The position numbers and the translations under genes are program-made. Below are positions 35,443 to 44,140 of a stretch of DNA of 64,000 bases, piece by piece. The stretch covers positions 56,787 to 120,786 of the forward strand of contig NZ_MCAS01000019.1 in assembly GCF_003610895.1 (NCBI RefSeq). Direction: 5' to 3'. Under the pieces are notes generated by a model, which worked only from the letters and a program-made list of their open reading frames with translations, was not told the origin of the DNA and ran no database searches. Origin of the DNA: Paraburkholderia fungorum. GTDB taxonomy: Bacteria; Pseudomonadota; Gammaproteobacteria; Burkholderiales; Burkholderiaceae. The first letter of the stretch is position 1. Each line of letters starts with the position of its first letter.

Positions 35443-35667
35443 ATGAAATCGTCAGCTTCCCGCACTGAAAGCAGCGCGCTTTGTCCGCGCTGCGGTCACG
35501 CGTTCGATTGCGCCATGCACGCGGTGCCGTTCAATTGCTGGTGCCGCGAGATGCCGGCCTTGCCGGCAGACCGGCTCGATCCGTCCGGCCGCTGCCTGTG
35601 TCCCGAATGCCTTGCCGCGGAGCTTGCACGGGCCGTTCACCCGGCGTCAGGAGCCGGTTCGCCCTGA
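35443..35667 (+). CDS. cysteine-rich CWC family protein
   Basis: A 74-residue protein with the pattern CPRCGHAFDC ... FNCWCREMP ... GRCLCPECL, typical of the cysteine-rich CWC family found in Burkholderiales and other proteobacteria. Eight cysteines suggest metal (zinc) binding; function unknown. I use the ATG at 35443 because the CWC domain starts a few residues later; the frame opens earlier at 35389. It stands alone between divergent argB and a convergent TPR gene. Confidence 0.75.
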   Translation: MKSSASRTESSALCPRCGHAFDCAMHAVPFNCWCREMPALPADRLDPSGRCLCPECLAAELARAVHPASGAGSP

Positions 35668-35705
35668 GCGCGGCGCCTTGCGGCTGTGGTGGGCGGGTTG
35701 TCGGC

Positions 35706-37343
35706 CTATGCTGCGCGGTGCCGGGCCGCAAGCACGCCCAGATCACGTGCAACGGCCCCTAATGCCGGATCCCATTGGCCGAACTGCGCTTGCCGATACA
35801 GCGTGGCGCCTGGATACCATGGGCTGTCGGACCGGTCGAGCAGCCAGACCCAATGCGGATTGACGTCAAGCAGCACCCATGTGCGCTGGCCGAGCGCACC
35901 GCTTAGATGCGCGACGGACGTGCAAACCGTGATGACGAGATCGAGTGCGCTGACAAACGCCGCCGTGTCGTCGAAGCTGGCGAATTCTGAGGTGTAGTCC
36001 GACATCGGCAGACCTGCAGTTCGGGCGGCCGCGACATCCGCCTCGGCACCCGGTTGCAGTGAATAGAACGCCACGTTCTGCATGCCGCCGAAATGTTCCG
36101 CATAGCGTTCCCAGCCCACCCGCCGGAATGGATTGCGCTGATGGCCGGCACTACCTGTCCACGTCAGTCCGACCTTGAGCCTTGTTTCGCCGCTAAGCCT
36201 CTTTTGCCATGACCTGGTGGCTGTGATGTCCGCATGCAAATACGGAATCTTCGCGGGGATGGTCTCTTCGCGCGTGCCGAATATCAAAGGCAGGCTGAGC
36301 AACGGAATTTCGTAGTCGAAAGGCGGTAGGGTGTCGACGCCACCGCCAGCCGAATAACCGTCCACCTGATCACCGAGGCTGCGAGCGAGTAGCGCACCCA
36401 TTTGCGGAAATGAATTCCAGACAAGACGGCCACCCTCGCGATGAACACGCGCGGCCAGCAGAGGGATATAGCGGCTGAATTGCAAGACGTCGCCCATGCC
36501 TTGCTCGCCCCACACCAGTAGCGTTTTGCCAGCGAGCGATTCGCCCTGCCAGGTCGGTGCGGGCATTGCAGGACGGTTGCCGCCCAATTCAAGCGAGCCG
36601 TCCCAGCGTGCTTCGTGGGTGTGCCAGCCGTTCGCGTAATCGCCGCGCATGAGTTGCAGCATGCCGAGATTGGAGCGCATGGTCGCGTCGCCAGGCGTCA
36701 ATGCGCAGGCAGTTCTGGCGGCTTGCTCGGCTTCCTCCCAGCGTTGCGCTTCACGCAGCGCCAGCGCATAGTTGTTGTGCGCCAGCGGGTTATGCGGTGC
36801 GCATTGCACGGCTGTTGCGCCAGCATGGAGTGCGCGCGGCAGATCGAGCCTGGCCCGGCTTGCCTGAGCGAGATTGATCCATGCGTCGCCATTGCCGGGA
36901 TCGTTACGAATTGCACTTTCCAGCAAGGCGAGTTGTTCGTTGAGGTCACCGCCGGTGAGCGCGAGGGCGCCGGCGAGATTGTTGCGCAAGTGGGGCAATG
37001 CCGGATCGATCGCGAGTGCGCGACGGTAAGGGGCGATTGCCTCACCATGCCGGCCTCCTATTTGCAGCGTATAGCCGGCGCGGAAGTGTGCGAGAGCGTG
37101 ATGGGGGGCGAGTTGGGCAATAATGGCGGCGAGTTCGATCGCATCGTTGTGACGGTGTTGCTCAATCAGCGTAGCAACGAGTGAGGCGATCGACGCGTCG
37201 TCGAGCGAATGAAGTTGCGCGGCGCAATCGAGCCACGTGGCTTCCGCTTGTGCAGTGCCGTTTTGTCGGGCTGCGGCAGCATGTCGCAGAAAAGTCAGGA
37301 AAGCTGACGAGGTAGGCGTCTCGCTGTCAGAGGTGGGTAGCAT
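35706..37343 (-). CDS. TPR protein with glycosyltransferase-like C-terminal domain
   Basis: A 545-residue protein. Residues about 20-250 are tetratricopeptide repeats (HFRAGYTLQIGGRHGEAIAP, WINLAQASRARLDLPRALHA). Residues about 280-540 resemble the glycosyltransferase-9/heptosyltransferase fold that follows TPRs in many proteobacteria: LLVWGEQGMGDVLQFSRYIP, KVGLTWTGSAGHQRNPFR and VITVCTSVAHLSGALG. It may glycosylate a surface or protein target; the acceptor is unknown. The ATG at 37343 is used. It is divergent from regB. Confidence 0.8.
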   Translation of the reverse strand: MLPTSDSETPTSSAFLTFLRHAAAARQNGTAQAEATWLDCAAQLHSLDDASIASLVATLIEQHRHNDAIELAAIIAQLAPHHALAHFRAGYTLQIGGRHGEAIAPYRRALAIDPALPHLRNNLAGALALTGGDLNEQLALLESAIRNDPGNGDAWINLAQASRARLDLPRALHAGATAVQCAPHNPLAHNNYALALREAQRWEEAEQAARTACALTPGDATMRSNLGMLQLMRGDYANGWHTHEARWDGSLELGGNRPAMPAPTWQGESLAGKTLLVWGEQGMGDVLQFSRYIPLLAARVHREGGRLVWNSFPQMGALLARSLGDQVDGYSAGGGVDTLPPFDYEIPLLSLPLIFGTREETIPAKIPYLHADITATRSWQKRLSGETRLKVGLTWTGSAGHQRNPFRRVGWERYAEHFGGMQNVAFYSLQPGAEADVAAARTAGLPMSDYTSEFASFDDTAAFVSALDLVITVCTSVAHLSGALGQRTWVLLDVNPHWVWLLDRSDSPWYPGATLYRQAQFGQWDPALGAVARDLGVLAARHRAA

Positions 37344-37472
37344 GGAAGGGTTGGGGCGGCGCAATAACCGGTGATGACTGATCGGCCTGTGCAACGCTAT
37401 CGCAAAAATTCCATGTTACCGGCGTGAGTTCGCGAGGTCAGTCGGACTAGTCCGAACAGTTAAACTAAAGTC

Positions 37473-38783
37473 ATGCATCGTATAACCAACACCGGCCGCG
37501 TTAATCTCGGCCATCTGTTCTGGCTGCGCAGCCTCGCCATCATCGGCCAGCTGGTGACGATCGCGGTTGTGCAGATATTCTTCGGTGTGCATCTGCCGCT
37601 GCCCGCCATGTTGCTCGTGATCGCCCTTGAGGTGATCTTCAACGGACTCACGTGGTGGCGTGTCTCGCAGCAGCGCCCCGAGTCCAATCTCGAATTGTTC
37701 GGCCAGATCTGGGTCGATCTCGGCGCGTTATCCGCGCTGCTGTTCCTCTCCGGCGGCACCACCAATCCATTTGTTTCGCTGTACCTGCCATCGCTCGCGA
37801 TTGCGGCGGCCGTGCTGCCGTGGCAACTGATGGCGTGGCTCGCCGCGTTCGCCGTGGCCTGCTACGCGGTGCTCGGCTTCGATTCCGTGCCGCTCAATCT
37901 CGACAACCCGGCAAACCTGTTTGACTACTATCGCGCCGGCATGTGGGTGAACTTCATGGTCAGCGTCGGCCTGATTGCGTGGTTCGTCGCGCGTATGTCA
38001 CGCGCTCTGCGACTACGTGACGCAGCGCTCGGAGACGCGCAGCAGCGCTTGCTTCACGACGAACGCGCTGTCGCGCTCGGCGTGCAGGCCGCCACGGTCG
38101 CTCACGAAATCGGCACGCCGTTGTCTACAATTGCGATGCTGTCCGAAGAATTGCGCGACGCTGCAAGAACCGACAAGGGGCTCGCCCCATACAGCGCCGA
38201 TCTGGAGTTGCTCGAACAGCAAATGACACTGTGTACGTCGGCGCTTGCGCGGCTGCGCAGCCGTGCATCGACAACGACCAACCGGCAGGCGGTCAGTGAA
38301 TGGCTCGAGTCGTTTGGCGAGCAATGGCGCTTGCGTCATCCGCATGTGAAGTTCGAGCGGATCGGTGTGCCACCTGCGGGTGTCAGTCTTGACGACACGG
38401 TTGCCGTCAGCCAGATTCTCACGATTCTGCTCGACAACGCCGCGCGTGCGAGCCGCGATCACGTCACGCTAACGTGCACGCTCGCAGAGCGCGGCGACCA
38501 GATCGTATTCGAGGTTTGCGACGCGGGTCCCGGCATTCCCGCCGCCTTGCGCGGATCGCTCGGCACGATGCCGGTCGACAGCACACAGGGTGGACATGGC
38601 GTGGGCCTGTATCTGGCGTTTTCAGCGGCGGCGCGTCTGAAGGGATCGATTGAGCTGGCCGACGTCAGCGAGATCAAGCCGCGTGGCACGCGTGCAGTAT
38701 TGCGATTGCCGCTTGCCGCGCGCAAGTTATCAGGGGTGGGCCGTCAAGGCACTACGCCATCCAACACGGAGAAACAGGCATGA
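37473..38783 (+). CDS. regB: RegB/PrrB-type redox sensor histidine kinase
   Basis: A 436-residue kinase with about six N-terminal membrane segments (residues 15-170). It has the quinone-binding-type motif SGGTTNPFVSLYLP and the dimerisation motif AHEIGTPLSTIAML with phospho-His near residue 211. The family-conserved cysteine is near residue 254 in MTLCTSALARLR, the position of the redox-active Cys in RegB. The ATPase domain has LLDNAARAS, DAGPGIP and GHGVGLYLAFSAA. Such systems respond to the quinone redox state and oxygen. It overlaps regA by four bases. Confidence 0.9.
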   Translation: MHRITNTGRVNLGHLFWLRSLAIIGQLVTIAVVQIFFGVHLPLPAMLLVIALEVIFNGLTWWRVSQQRPESNLELFGQIWVDLGALSALLFLSGGTTNPFVSLYLPSLAIAAAVLPWQLMAWLAAFAVACYAVLGFDSVPLNLDNPANLFDYYRAGMWVNFMVSVGLIAWFVARMSRALRLRDAALGDAQQRLLHDERAVALGVQAATVAHEIGTPLSTIAMLSEELRDAARTDKGLAPYSADLELLEQQMTLCTSALARLRSRASTTTNRQAVSEWLESFGEQWRLRHPHVKFERIGVPPAGVSLDDTVAVSQILTILLDNAARASRDHVTLTCTLAERGDQIVFEVCDAGPGIPAALRGSLGTMPVDSTQGGHGVGLYLAFSAAARLKGSIELADVSEIKPRGTRAVLRLPLAARKLSGVGRQGTTPSNTEKQA

Positions 38784-39322
38784 GCGATATGAATTTTCTG
38801 GTGATCGACGACGATGAAGTGTTCTCCGGCATCCTCGCCCGTGGTTTGACGCGGCGCGGTTACACGGTGGCCGAAGCACATAACGCGGATGAAGCGATCA
38901 AGTTGGCGAACCAGCAGAAGTTCAGCCAGATCACGGTAGACCTGCATCTCGGCAACGATTCCGGCCTGACGCTCGTCGCGCCCTTGCGCGACTTGCAACC
39001 GGACGCGCGCATGCTGGTGCTGACCGGTTATGCGAGTATCGCCACAGCGGTACAGGCTGTGAAAGATGGCGCCGATAACTATCTTGCGAAGCCCGCGAAC
39101 GTCGAGACGATCTTGTCGGCGCTGCAAAGCGAGGCGAGCGCGCTGCAAGCTGAAGAAGCGATCGAGCATCCCACGCCGTTGTCAGTCGCTCGCCTGGAGT
39201 GGGAGCATATTCAACGCGTGCTCGCGGAACACGGCGGCAATATTTCGGCCACGGCGCGTGCGTTGAACATGCATCGTCGAACGCTGCAACGCAAACTGGC
39301 GAAGCGGCCGGTCAAGCAGTAA
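38780..39322 (+). CDS. regA: RegA/ActR-type response regulator
   Basis: A 180-residue partner of RegB. The receiver domain spans residues 1-120 with acidic pocket DDDE at 10-13, phospho-Asp54 in ITVDLHLGNDSG and Lys in YLAKPANVE. A short linker with proline leads to a Fis-type helix-turn-helix at the end (GGNISATARALNMHRRTLQR), the classic RegA/PrrA/ActR layout. The start overlaps the regB stop, so the pair is translationally coupled. A strong terminator follows. Confidence 0.93.
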   Translation: MSDMNFLVIDDDEVFSGILARGLTRRGYTVAEAHNADEAIKLANQQKFSQITVDLHLGNDSGLTLVAPLRDLQPDARMLVLTGYASIATAVQAVKDGADNYLAKPANVETILSALQSEASALQAEEAIEHPTPLSVARLEWEHIQRVLAEHGGNISATARALNMHRRTLQRKLAKRPVKQ

Positions 39323-39352
39323 GCGCTGGGGCGTGCCCACGCTTGCGGGCCG

Positions 39353-39380
39353 TCAAGCATCAAGCATCAAGCATCAAGCA
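39353..39380. repeat. 7-base tandem repeat TCAAGCA x4
   Basis: Four perfect copies of TCAAGCA lie just after regA and abut the terminator stem. Confidence 0.95.
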
Positions 39381-39417
39381 AAACGGGCCGTCTTTCACAA
39401 GACGGCCCGTTTTTTTA
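39380..39417. terminator. strong terminator between regA and hslU
   Basis: Fourteen-base perfect stem AAACGGGCCGTCTT / AAGACGGCCCGTTT with loop TCAC and a following T-run. It is shared by the convergent regA and hslU transcripts. Confidence 0.92.
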
Positions 39418-39480
39418 CGCTTCATATCCGATCAGCTCGCGCGCGCGGCGCGCGGCTTTAGCGCGGCGTCGGCATCAAAA

Positions 39481-40827
39481 TCACAGCACGTAGCGCGACA
39501 GATCTTCGTCTTCTGCCACTTCATTCAGCGCACGGTCGACATAGGCCGCGTCGATCTGCACCGTCTTGCCGGAGTGATTGCCGGCCGAGAACGACACTTC
39601 CTCGAGCAGCTTTTCGATCACCGTGTATAGGCGGCGTGCACCGATGTTTTCGGTCTTCTCGTTCACCGCGTACGCAATCTCGGCAAGGCGCCGAATACCG
39701 TCGTCGGCGAATTCCAGGTGCACGTCTTCCGTAGCCAGCAGTGCCTGGTATTGCTTGACGAGGCTCGCGTCCGTCGAAACCAGAATCGATTCGAAATCTT
39801 TCACCGACAGCGAGTCCAGTTCGACCCGAATCGGGAAGCGGCCCTGCAGTTCCGGAATCAGATCGCTCGGCTTGGCCAGATGAAACGCGCCGCTCGCGAT
39901 AAACAGAATGTGGTCGGTCTTCACCATGCCGTACTTGGTGTTGATCGTGGTGCCTTCGACGAGCGGCAGCAGATCGCGCTGCACGCCCTGACGCGACACT
40001 TCACCACCGCCTGCTTCATTACGCGACGCGATCTTGTCGATTTCGTCCAGGAACACGATGCCGTTCTGCTCGACGTTTTGTACCGCTTTGGTTTTCACCT
40101 CTTCGTCGTTGAGCATCTTGCCGGCTTCTTCGTCGGTGAGGACCTTGAGCGCTTCCTTCACCTTCAGCTTGCGGCGCGTTTTCTTGCCGCCGCCGATGTT
40201 CGCGAACATCGAACGGATCTGCTCGGTCATGTCTTCCATGCCCGGCGGCCCCATGATGTCCATGCCCACTTGCGGCTGTTCGACGTCGAGTTCGATTTCC
40301 TTGTCGTCGAGCAGGCCTTCGCGCAGACGCTTGCGGAAGGTCTGGCGCGTGGTGCTGCCTTCGTCGGCGGTATCCGTCGCGCTCGAACTCGCGCCGAAAC
40401 CCACCGGCCGGGCGCTGGGAAGAAGGATGTCGAGGATGCGGTCTTCGGCCTGATCTTCTGCCTTGGTCCGCACTTTGCGCATTTCTGTTTCGCGCGTCTG
40501 CTTAACCGAGATTTCGATCAGATCGCGCACGATGCTGTCGACATCGCGGCCCACGTAGCCGACTTCGGTGAATTTGGTGGCTTCGATCTTGATGAACGGT
40601 GCGTCGGCCAGTCTCGCGAGACGCCGTGCGATTTCGGTTTTGCCGACGCCGGTCGGTCCGATCATCAAAATGTTCTTCGGCGTGATTTCCTGGCGCAGCG
40701 GGTCTGCAACCTGCTGACGGCGCCAGCGGTTGCGCAGCGCCACGGCAACCGCTTTCTTCGCGCGGCCTTGGCCGATGATGTGCTTGTCGAGTTCCGAGAC
40801 GATCTCGGCAGGGGTCATGGTGCTCAT
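39481..40827 (-). CDS. hslU: HslU ATPase of the HslUV protease
   Basis: AAA+ unfoldase that feeds HslV. The 448-residue protein has Walker A ILMIGPTGVGKTEIARRLA, the pore motif GYVGRDV, the I-domain (about residues 110-240), Walker B GIVFLDEIDKIA and sensor regions, and ends with EDLSRYVL, the C-terminal peptide that docks in HslV. The ATG at 40827 follows GAGGACCCACG. It lies 12 bases downstream of hslV in one operon. Confidence 0.97.
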   Translation of the reverse strand: MSTMTPAEIVSELDKHIIGQGRAKKAVAVALRNRWRRQQVADPLRQEITPKNILMIGPTGVGKTEIARRLARLADAPFIKIEATKFTEVGYVGRDVDSIVRDLIEISVKQTRETEMRKVRTKAEDQAEDRILDILLPSARPVGFGASSSATDTADEGSTTRQTFRKRLREGLLDDKEIELDVEQPQVGMDIMGPPGMEDMTEQIRSMFANIGGGKKTRRKLKVKEALKVLTDEEAGKMLNDEEVKTKAVQNVEQNGIVFLDEIDKIASRNEAGGGEVSRQGVQRDLLPLVEGTTINTKYGMVKTDHILFIASGAFHLAKPSDLIPELQGRFPIRVELDSLSVKDFESILVSTDASLVKQYQALLATEDVHLEFADDGIRRLAEIAYAVNEKTENIGARRLYTVIEKLLEEVSFSAGNHSGKTVQIDAAYVDRALNEVAEDEDLSRYVL

Positions 40828-40838
40828 CGTGGGTCCTC

Positions 40839-41375
40839 TTACTCGATCGTCTCGATGACGCGGTTATGGTTCGTATAGATGCACATGTCGCCGGCGATTT
40901 CCAGCGACTTCTCCACGATCTCGCGCGGCGACAGTTCGGTGTTGTCGACAAGCGCCTTCGCGGCGGCTTGCGCGTAAGCACCGCCCGAACCGATCGCGCA
41001 AATGCCGCCTTCCGGATCGAGGACGTCGCCGTTACCGGTGATGACGAGGGTGGTGGTGGCATCCGCCGCGATCAGCATTGCTTCGAGGCGGCGCAGCATG
41101 CGGTCGGTGCGCCAGTCTTTGGCGAGCTCGACGGCGGCGCGGGTGAGATTGCCCTGATGTTTTTCCAGCTTCGCTTCGAAGCGGTCGAGCAGCGAGAAGG
41201 CGTCGGCCGTGCCGCCGGCGAAGCCAACCATCACCTTGCCGTTATAGATGCGCCGGACTTTTTTCGCACCGCCTTTCATGACGATGTTGCCGAGCGTGAC
41301 CTGGCCGTCGCCGCCAAGCGCGACTTTGTCGCCGCGGCGCACGGAGACGATTGTCGTGCCGTGAAATTGCTCCAT
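40839..41375 (-). CDS. hslV: HslV peptidase of the HslUV protease
   Basis: Threonine protease related to proteasome beta subunits. The protein has 178 encoded residues. The catalytic Thr lies in HGTTIVSVRRGDKVALGGD, six residues in from the initiator, so a short propeptide (MEQFHG) must be removed; Escherichia coli HslV lacks this. Lys33-equivalent and GSGGAYAQAAAKAL are conserved. The ATG at 41375 is the only usable start with a GAGGAACGCAT ribosome site. A hairpin (41406-41426, GCGGTGG/CCACCGC) sits in its leader. Confidence 0.96.
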   Translation of the reverse strand: MEQFHGTTIVSVRRGDKVALGGDGQVTLGNIVMKGGAKKVRRIYNGKVMVGFAGGTADAFSLLDRFEAKLEKHQGNLTRAAVELAKDWRTDRMLRRLEAMLIAADATTTLVITGNGDVLDPEGGICAIGSGGAYAQAAAKALVDNTELSPREIVEKSLEIAGDMCIYTNHNRVIETIE

Positions 41376-41610
41376 ATGCGTTCCTCTTTGCAAAACGGGT
41401 AGGACGCGGTGGCGTATCACCACCGCATGAATCCTGTGAATCCTGGAAGCGGACGGCGCGCAACGCTGAAACGATTAACCGGTTGGCGCGCGCTCATGCA
41501 ACGCATGTTCGACCTATTTTAGGGCGTGCGCGGTCATATCAAGAGCCGGCAAATGGCATAAGACAAAAACACGGGGCAAGGCGGGGGAGCGTGCGCGAGG
41601 TCACACAAAA

Positions 41611-41640
41611 GAAAAAAGGCGCACAGATCACCGTGCGCCT
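41611..41640 (-). terminator. terminator of dksA
   Basis: On the minus strand AGGCGCAC pairs with GTGCGCCT and is followed by TTTTTT, about 50 bases past the dksA stop. Confidence 0.85.
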
Positions 41641-41691
41641 CTCGACGAAGCAGCTTAAAAGGGCGCGGAGCCGAAGCCGCGCCGCAGGCGT

Positions 41692-42111
41692 TCAGTCGCC
41701 GAACAGCTTCTGGCGCAGTTCGCGGCGCTCCTGCGCTTCGAGCGACAGGGTAGCCGTGGGCCGTGCGAGCAGGCGCGGAACGCCGATCGGCTCGCCGGTT
41801 TCTTCGCACCAGCCATAATCGCCCGAGTCGATACGCGCGATCGACTGCTGCACCTTCTTCAGCAGCTTGCGTTCGCGGTCGCGCGTGCGCAGTTCGAGCG
41901 CATGCTCTTCCTCGATCGTTGCGCGGTCGGCCGGATCCGGCACGATTACTGTTTCGCGCAGGTTCTCGGTCGTCTGGCCGGCATTGCGGAGAATGTCCGC
42001 CTGCAGCTGTTCGAGCTTGTTCTTGAAGAAAGCGAGCTGATCCTCATTCATGTAATCCTTGTCGCTCATCTTCAGGATTTCGGCTTCAGTCAAGAGTCGT
42101 TTCGTCGTCAT
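41692..42111 (-). CDS. dksA: RNA polymerase-binding protein DksA, zinc-finger cysteines mostly lost
   Basis: Stringent-response cofactor that inserts a coiled coil in the RNA polymerase secondary channel. The 139-residue protein has the coiled-coil with tip residues in IVPDPADRATIEEE (conserved DPADRA) and the C-terminal globular region GDYGWCEETGEPIGVPRLLARPTATLSLEAQ. The four zinc cysteines of Escherichia coli DksA become C, T, S, A, so only one remains. It is probably zinc-independent, as in DksA2-type proteins. The ATG at 42111 matches the family start MTTKRLLTE. Confidence 0.94.
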   Translation of the reverse strand: MTTKRLLTEAEILKMSDKDYMNEDQLAFFKNKLEQLQADILRNAGQTTENLRETVIVPDPADRATIEEEHALELRTRDRERKLLKKVQQSIARIDSGDYGWCEETGEPIGVPRLLARPTATLSLEAQERRELRQKLFGD

Positions 42112-42766
42112 CTGGCTTGCTTCTTCAATGTGAGGCAAAACTCTTACATAGTGCCCGCACTTTCGTATTGCCCGCAAAGGCGCCACGAGGACGCTGAGCG
42201 CTGGGTGCGCACGGACGATGGGCTGTCGGTGACGCCGAAGCGCCTTGCGCCCACGCGCCGGGCGCGTTACGCCTATGCGGGGCCGAACTCCTCTGGAAAC
42301 CGTTTCTCAATTGCTCCTGAGGCATTGCTTGCCGGCAGCGCGCCTTATCAGCTGTGCCAGCCGGCATTGTCGGCGTAATGTCCGGACAAGGTTTTCCGGC
42401 GCCGTTTCAGGCCCGGCGTGGACCACGCGCAGACCGGGCAATTCGTTGTCATTCTCCAGTGGGCACGTATTGTAACTGAATCACAATCCAGCGCCGTAAC
42501 TGGTGAAAATCCCCCGGCGGCGCATCGATATCCCGAAAATATAACGCGCGAACGCTCAAAAAGCGATGGTCGTGCACGGTTTAATACAGCAGGGTTTTCA
42601 CGTGCTTTTCACATAAACGACATTTCAGCAGGCTTTCGGCCGCTTTTTGCACGTATTCCGCAGACGATTGTCCTGCTGCCCGCAAGTTGCCCGATTCGTT
42701 GCCGGCGCGCGTCGGCGTGCACTTGCCGTGCCATGCCACCTGCGCACGGCACAGCAGGCATGACGT
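42112..42766. other. long noncoding region between cobW-type gene and dksA
   Basis: About 655 bases with no credible gene; open frames are short and unrelated. The half next to dksA should hold its promoter (dksA reads leftward from 42111). Near the cobW-type gene end, GCCGTGC / GCACGGC (42726-42751) forms a hairpin without a T-run. The stretch at 42530-42620 is A/T-richer than its surroundings. Confidence 0.4.
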
Positions 42767-43870
42767 TTATGCCAGACAGGCGTCCAGACCGTCGGTGATC
42801 AGGTCCTGCGGCAGTTCGATGCCGATGAACACCATCTTGTTGGTCTTTTTCTCGATCGGCTGCCATTTCGCGGCCAGGTCGCTGCCCATCATCTGGTGCA
42901 CGCCCTGGAACACCACTTTGCGGTCGACGCCCTTCATATACAGCACGCCCTTGTAGCGCAGCAGGCGTTCGCCGTAGATCTGCAGAATGCCGCCGAGGAA
43001 GTCCTCGAGTTTGTTCGGATCGAACGGACGATCGCTGCGGTAGACGAACGATTTGATCTTGTCGTCATGGTGCGCGTGGTGGTGATGCGCGTGGTCGTGG
43101 CCTTCGTGGTCGCACTTGCCGTGGTCGTGATCGCAGTTTTCGTGATCGTGGCCGTCGTGATCGGCATGGGTGTGGCCGTGCTCGTCGTGCGCGTGAGCGT
43201 GGCTGTGCGCGTGTTCGTCTTCTGCGAGGAAGTCCGGGTCGATTTCGAGCTTCGAATTCAGATTGAAACCGCGCAGGTCGAAGATTTCCTTGATGTCCGC
43301 TTCGCCGAAATTGACCATCTTGATCGCCGCGCGCGGATTCATGTGCAGCAGGCGGTGGCGCAGATCGTCCACGTGCTTTTCATCGACCAGATCGGCCTTG
43401 GTGATGAACAGGCGATCGGCGAAGCCGACCTGGCGCTGCACCACTTCATGCTCGTCCAGTTGGTGGTTCGCGTGCTTCGCGTCGACCAGCGTGATGATCG
43501 CGTCGAGCAGGAATTCGTTGGCGATCTGGTCGTCCATGAAGAAGGTCTGCGCGACCGGCCCCGGGTTGGCAAGACCGGTGGTCTCGATCACGACGCGGTC
43601 GAAATCCAGTTCGCCGGATTGCTTTTTCGCCGCCAGATCGCCCAGCACGCGCGACAGGTCGCCGCGGATCGTGCAGCAGATACAGCCGTTGCTCATCTGG
43701 ATGATCTGTTCGCTCGTATCCTGCACGAGGATTTCGTTGTCGATGTTCTCTTCGCCGAACTCGTTCTCGATCACGGCAATCTTCATGCCGTGCTTTTCGT
43801 TCAGGATGCGCTTGAGCAGGGTGGTTTTGCCGCTGCCGAGAAAGCCGGTGAGGATGGTGACTGGGATCAT
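42767..43870 (-). CDS. CobW/ZNG1-type GTPase with His-rich metal-binding loop
   Basis: A 367-residue G3E-family metallochaperone. Walker A is LTGFLGSGKTTLLKRIL, the metal motif is NGCICC (CxCC) near residue 64, and the base motif is ITKAD. Between residues about 218 and 270 is a loop with over twenty His and many Asp. The C-terminal CobW domain follows (FVYRSDRPFDPNKLEDFLGG). The CxCC motif with a His-rich loop points to zinc, not cobalt. It could be induced in zinc shortage, but no clear Zur site was found. Confidence 0.86.
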   Translation of the reverse strand: MIPVTILTGFLGSGKTTLLKRILNEKHGMKIAVIENEFGEENIDNEILVQDTSEQIIQMSNGCICCTIRGDLSRVLGDLAAKKQSGELDFDRVVIETTGLANPGPVAQTFFMDDQIANEFLLDAIITLVDAKHANHQLDEHEVVQRQVGFADRLFITKADLVDEKHVDDLRHRLLHMNPRAAIKMVNFGEADIKEIFDLRGFNLNSKLEIDPDFLAEDEHAHSHAHAHDEHGHTHADHDGHDHENCDHDHGKCDHEGHDHAHHHHAHHDDKIKSFVYRSDRPFDPNKLEDFLGGILQIYGERLLRYKGVLYMKGVDRKVVFQGVHQMMGSDLAAKWQPIEKKTNKMVFIGIELPQDLITDGLDACLA

Positions 43871-44140
43871 TTTGGTCGCCTGTATGTATGTGAGTCTGTG
43901 CGTAATCGAATCTGCCGCGCGAATTTGCCACGCGAATCAACCGGGCAAATTAACCGCCCGAACCCTGCCGCGCGGGATTTGCCGCGAATGCGTCTGCGAA
44001 TCCGGTTTGCCGGGTGCGGCAGCCTGATGGCGCGCGACCCGATCTAGCCGGATATTGAAACATATCTGTCAAGCCGGCGCTGGCGGCAGGGGTGAATCCC
44101 TTTCACGGCACGCGGGAAATAACCCTCAAGCTATGGGCGA
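43871..44140 (-). promoter_or_regulatory. upstream region of cobW-type gene
   Basis: 270 bases between rlmI and the GTPase gene. The imperfect dyad GATAT-TGAAAC-ATATC at 44051-44066 is the only operator-like element seen. It is not a convincing Zur box. Confidence 0.3.

Noticed and set aside
39353..39380. Short tandem repeat as a CRISPR fragment
   Set aside because: Units are seven bases with no spacers, and no cas genes are present.
42896..44047. 383-residue Val/Phe-rich open frame opposite the CobW-type gene
   Set aside because: The valine-rich look is the complement of His/Asp codons in the metal loop of the real gene.
44051..44066. Zur box upstream of the CobW-type gene
   Set aside because: The dyad GATAT-N6-ATATC does not fit the Zur consensus well enough.
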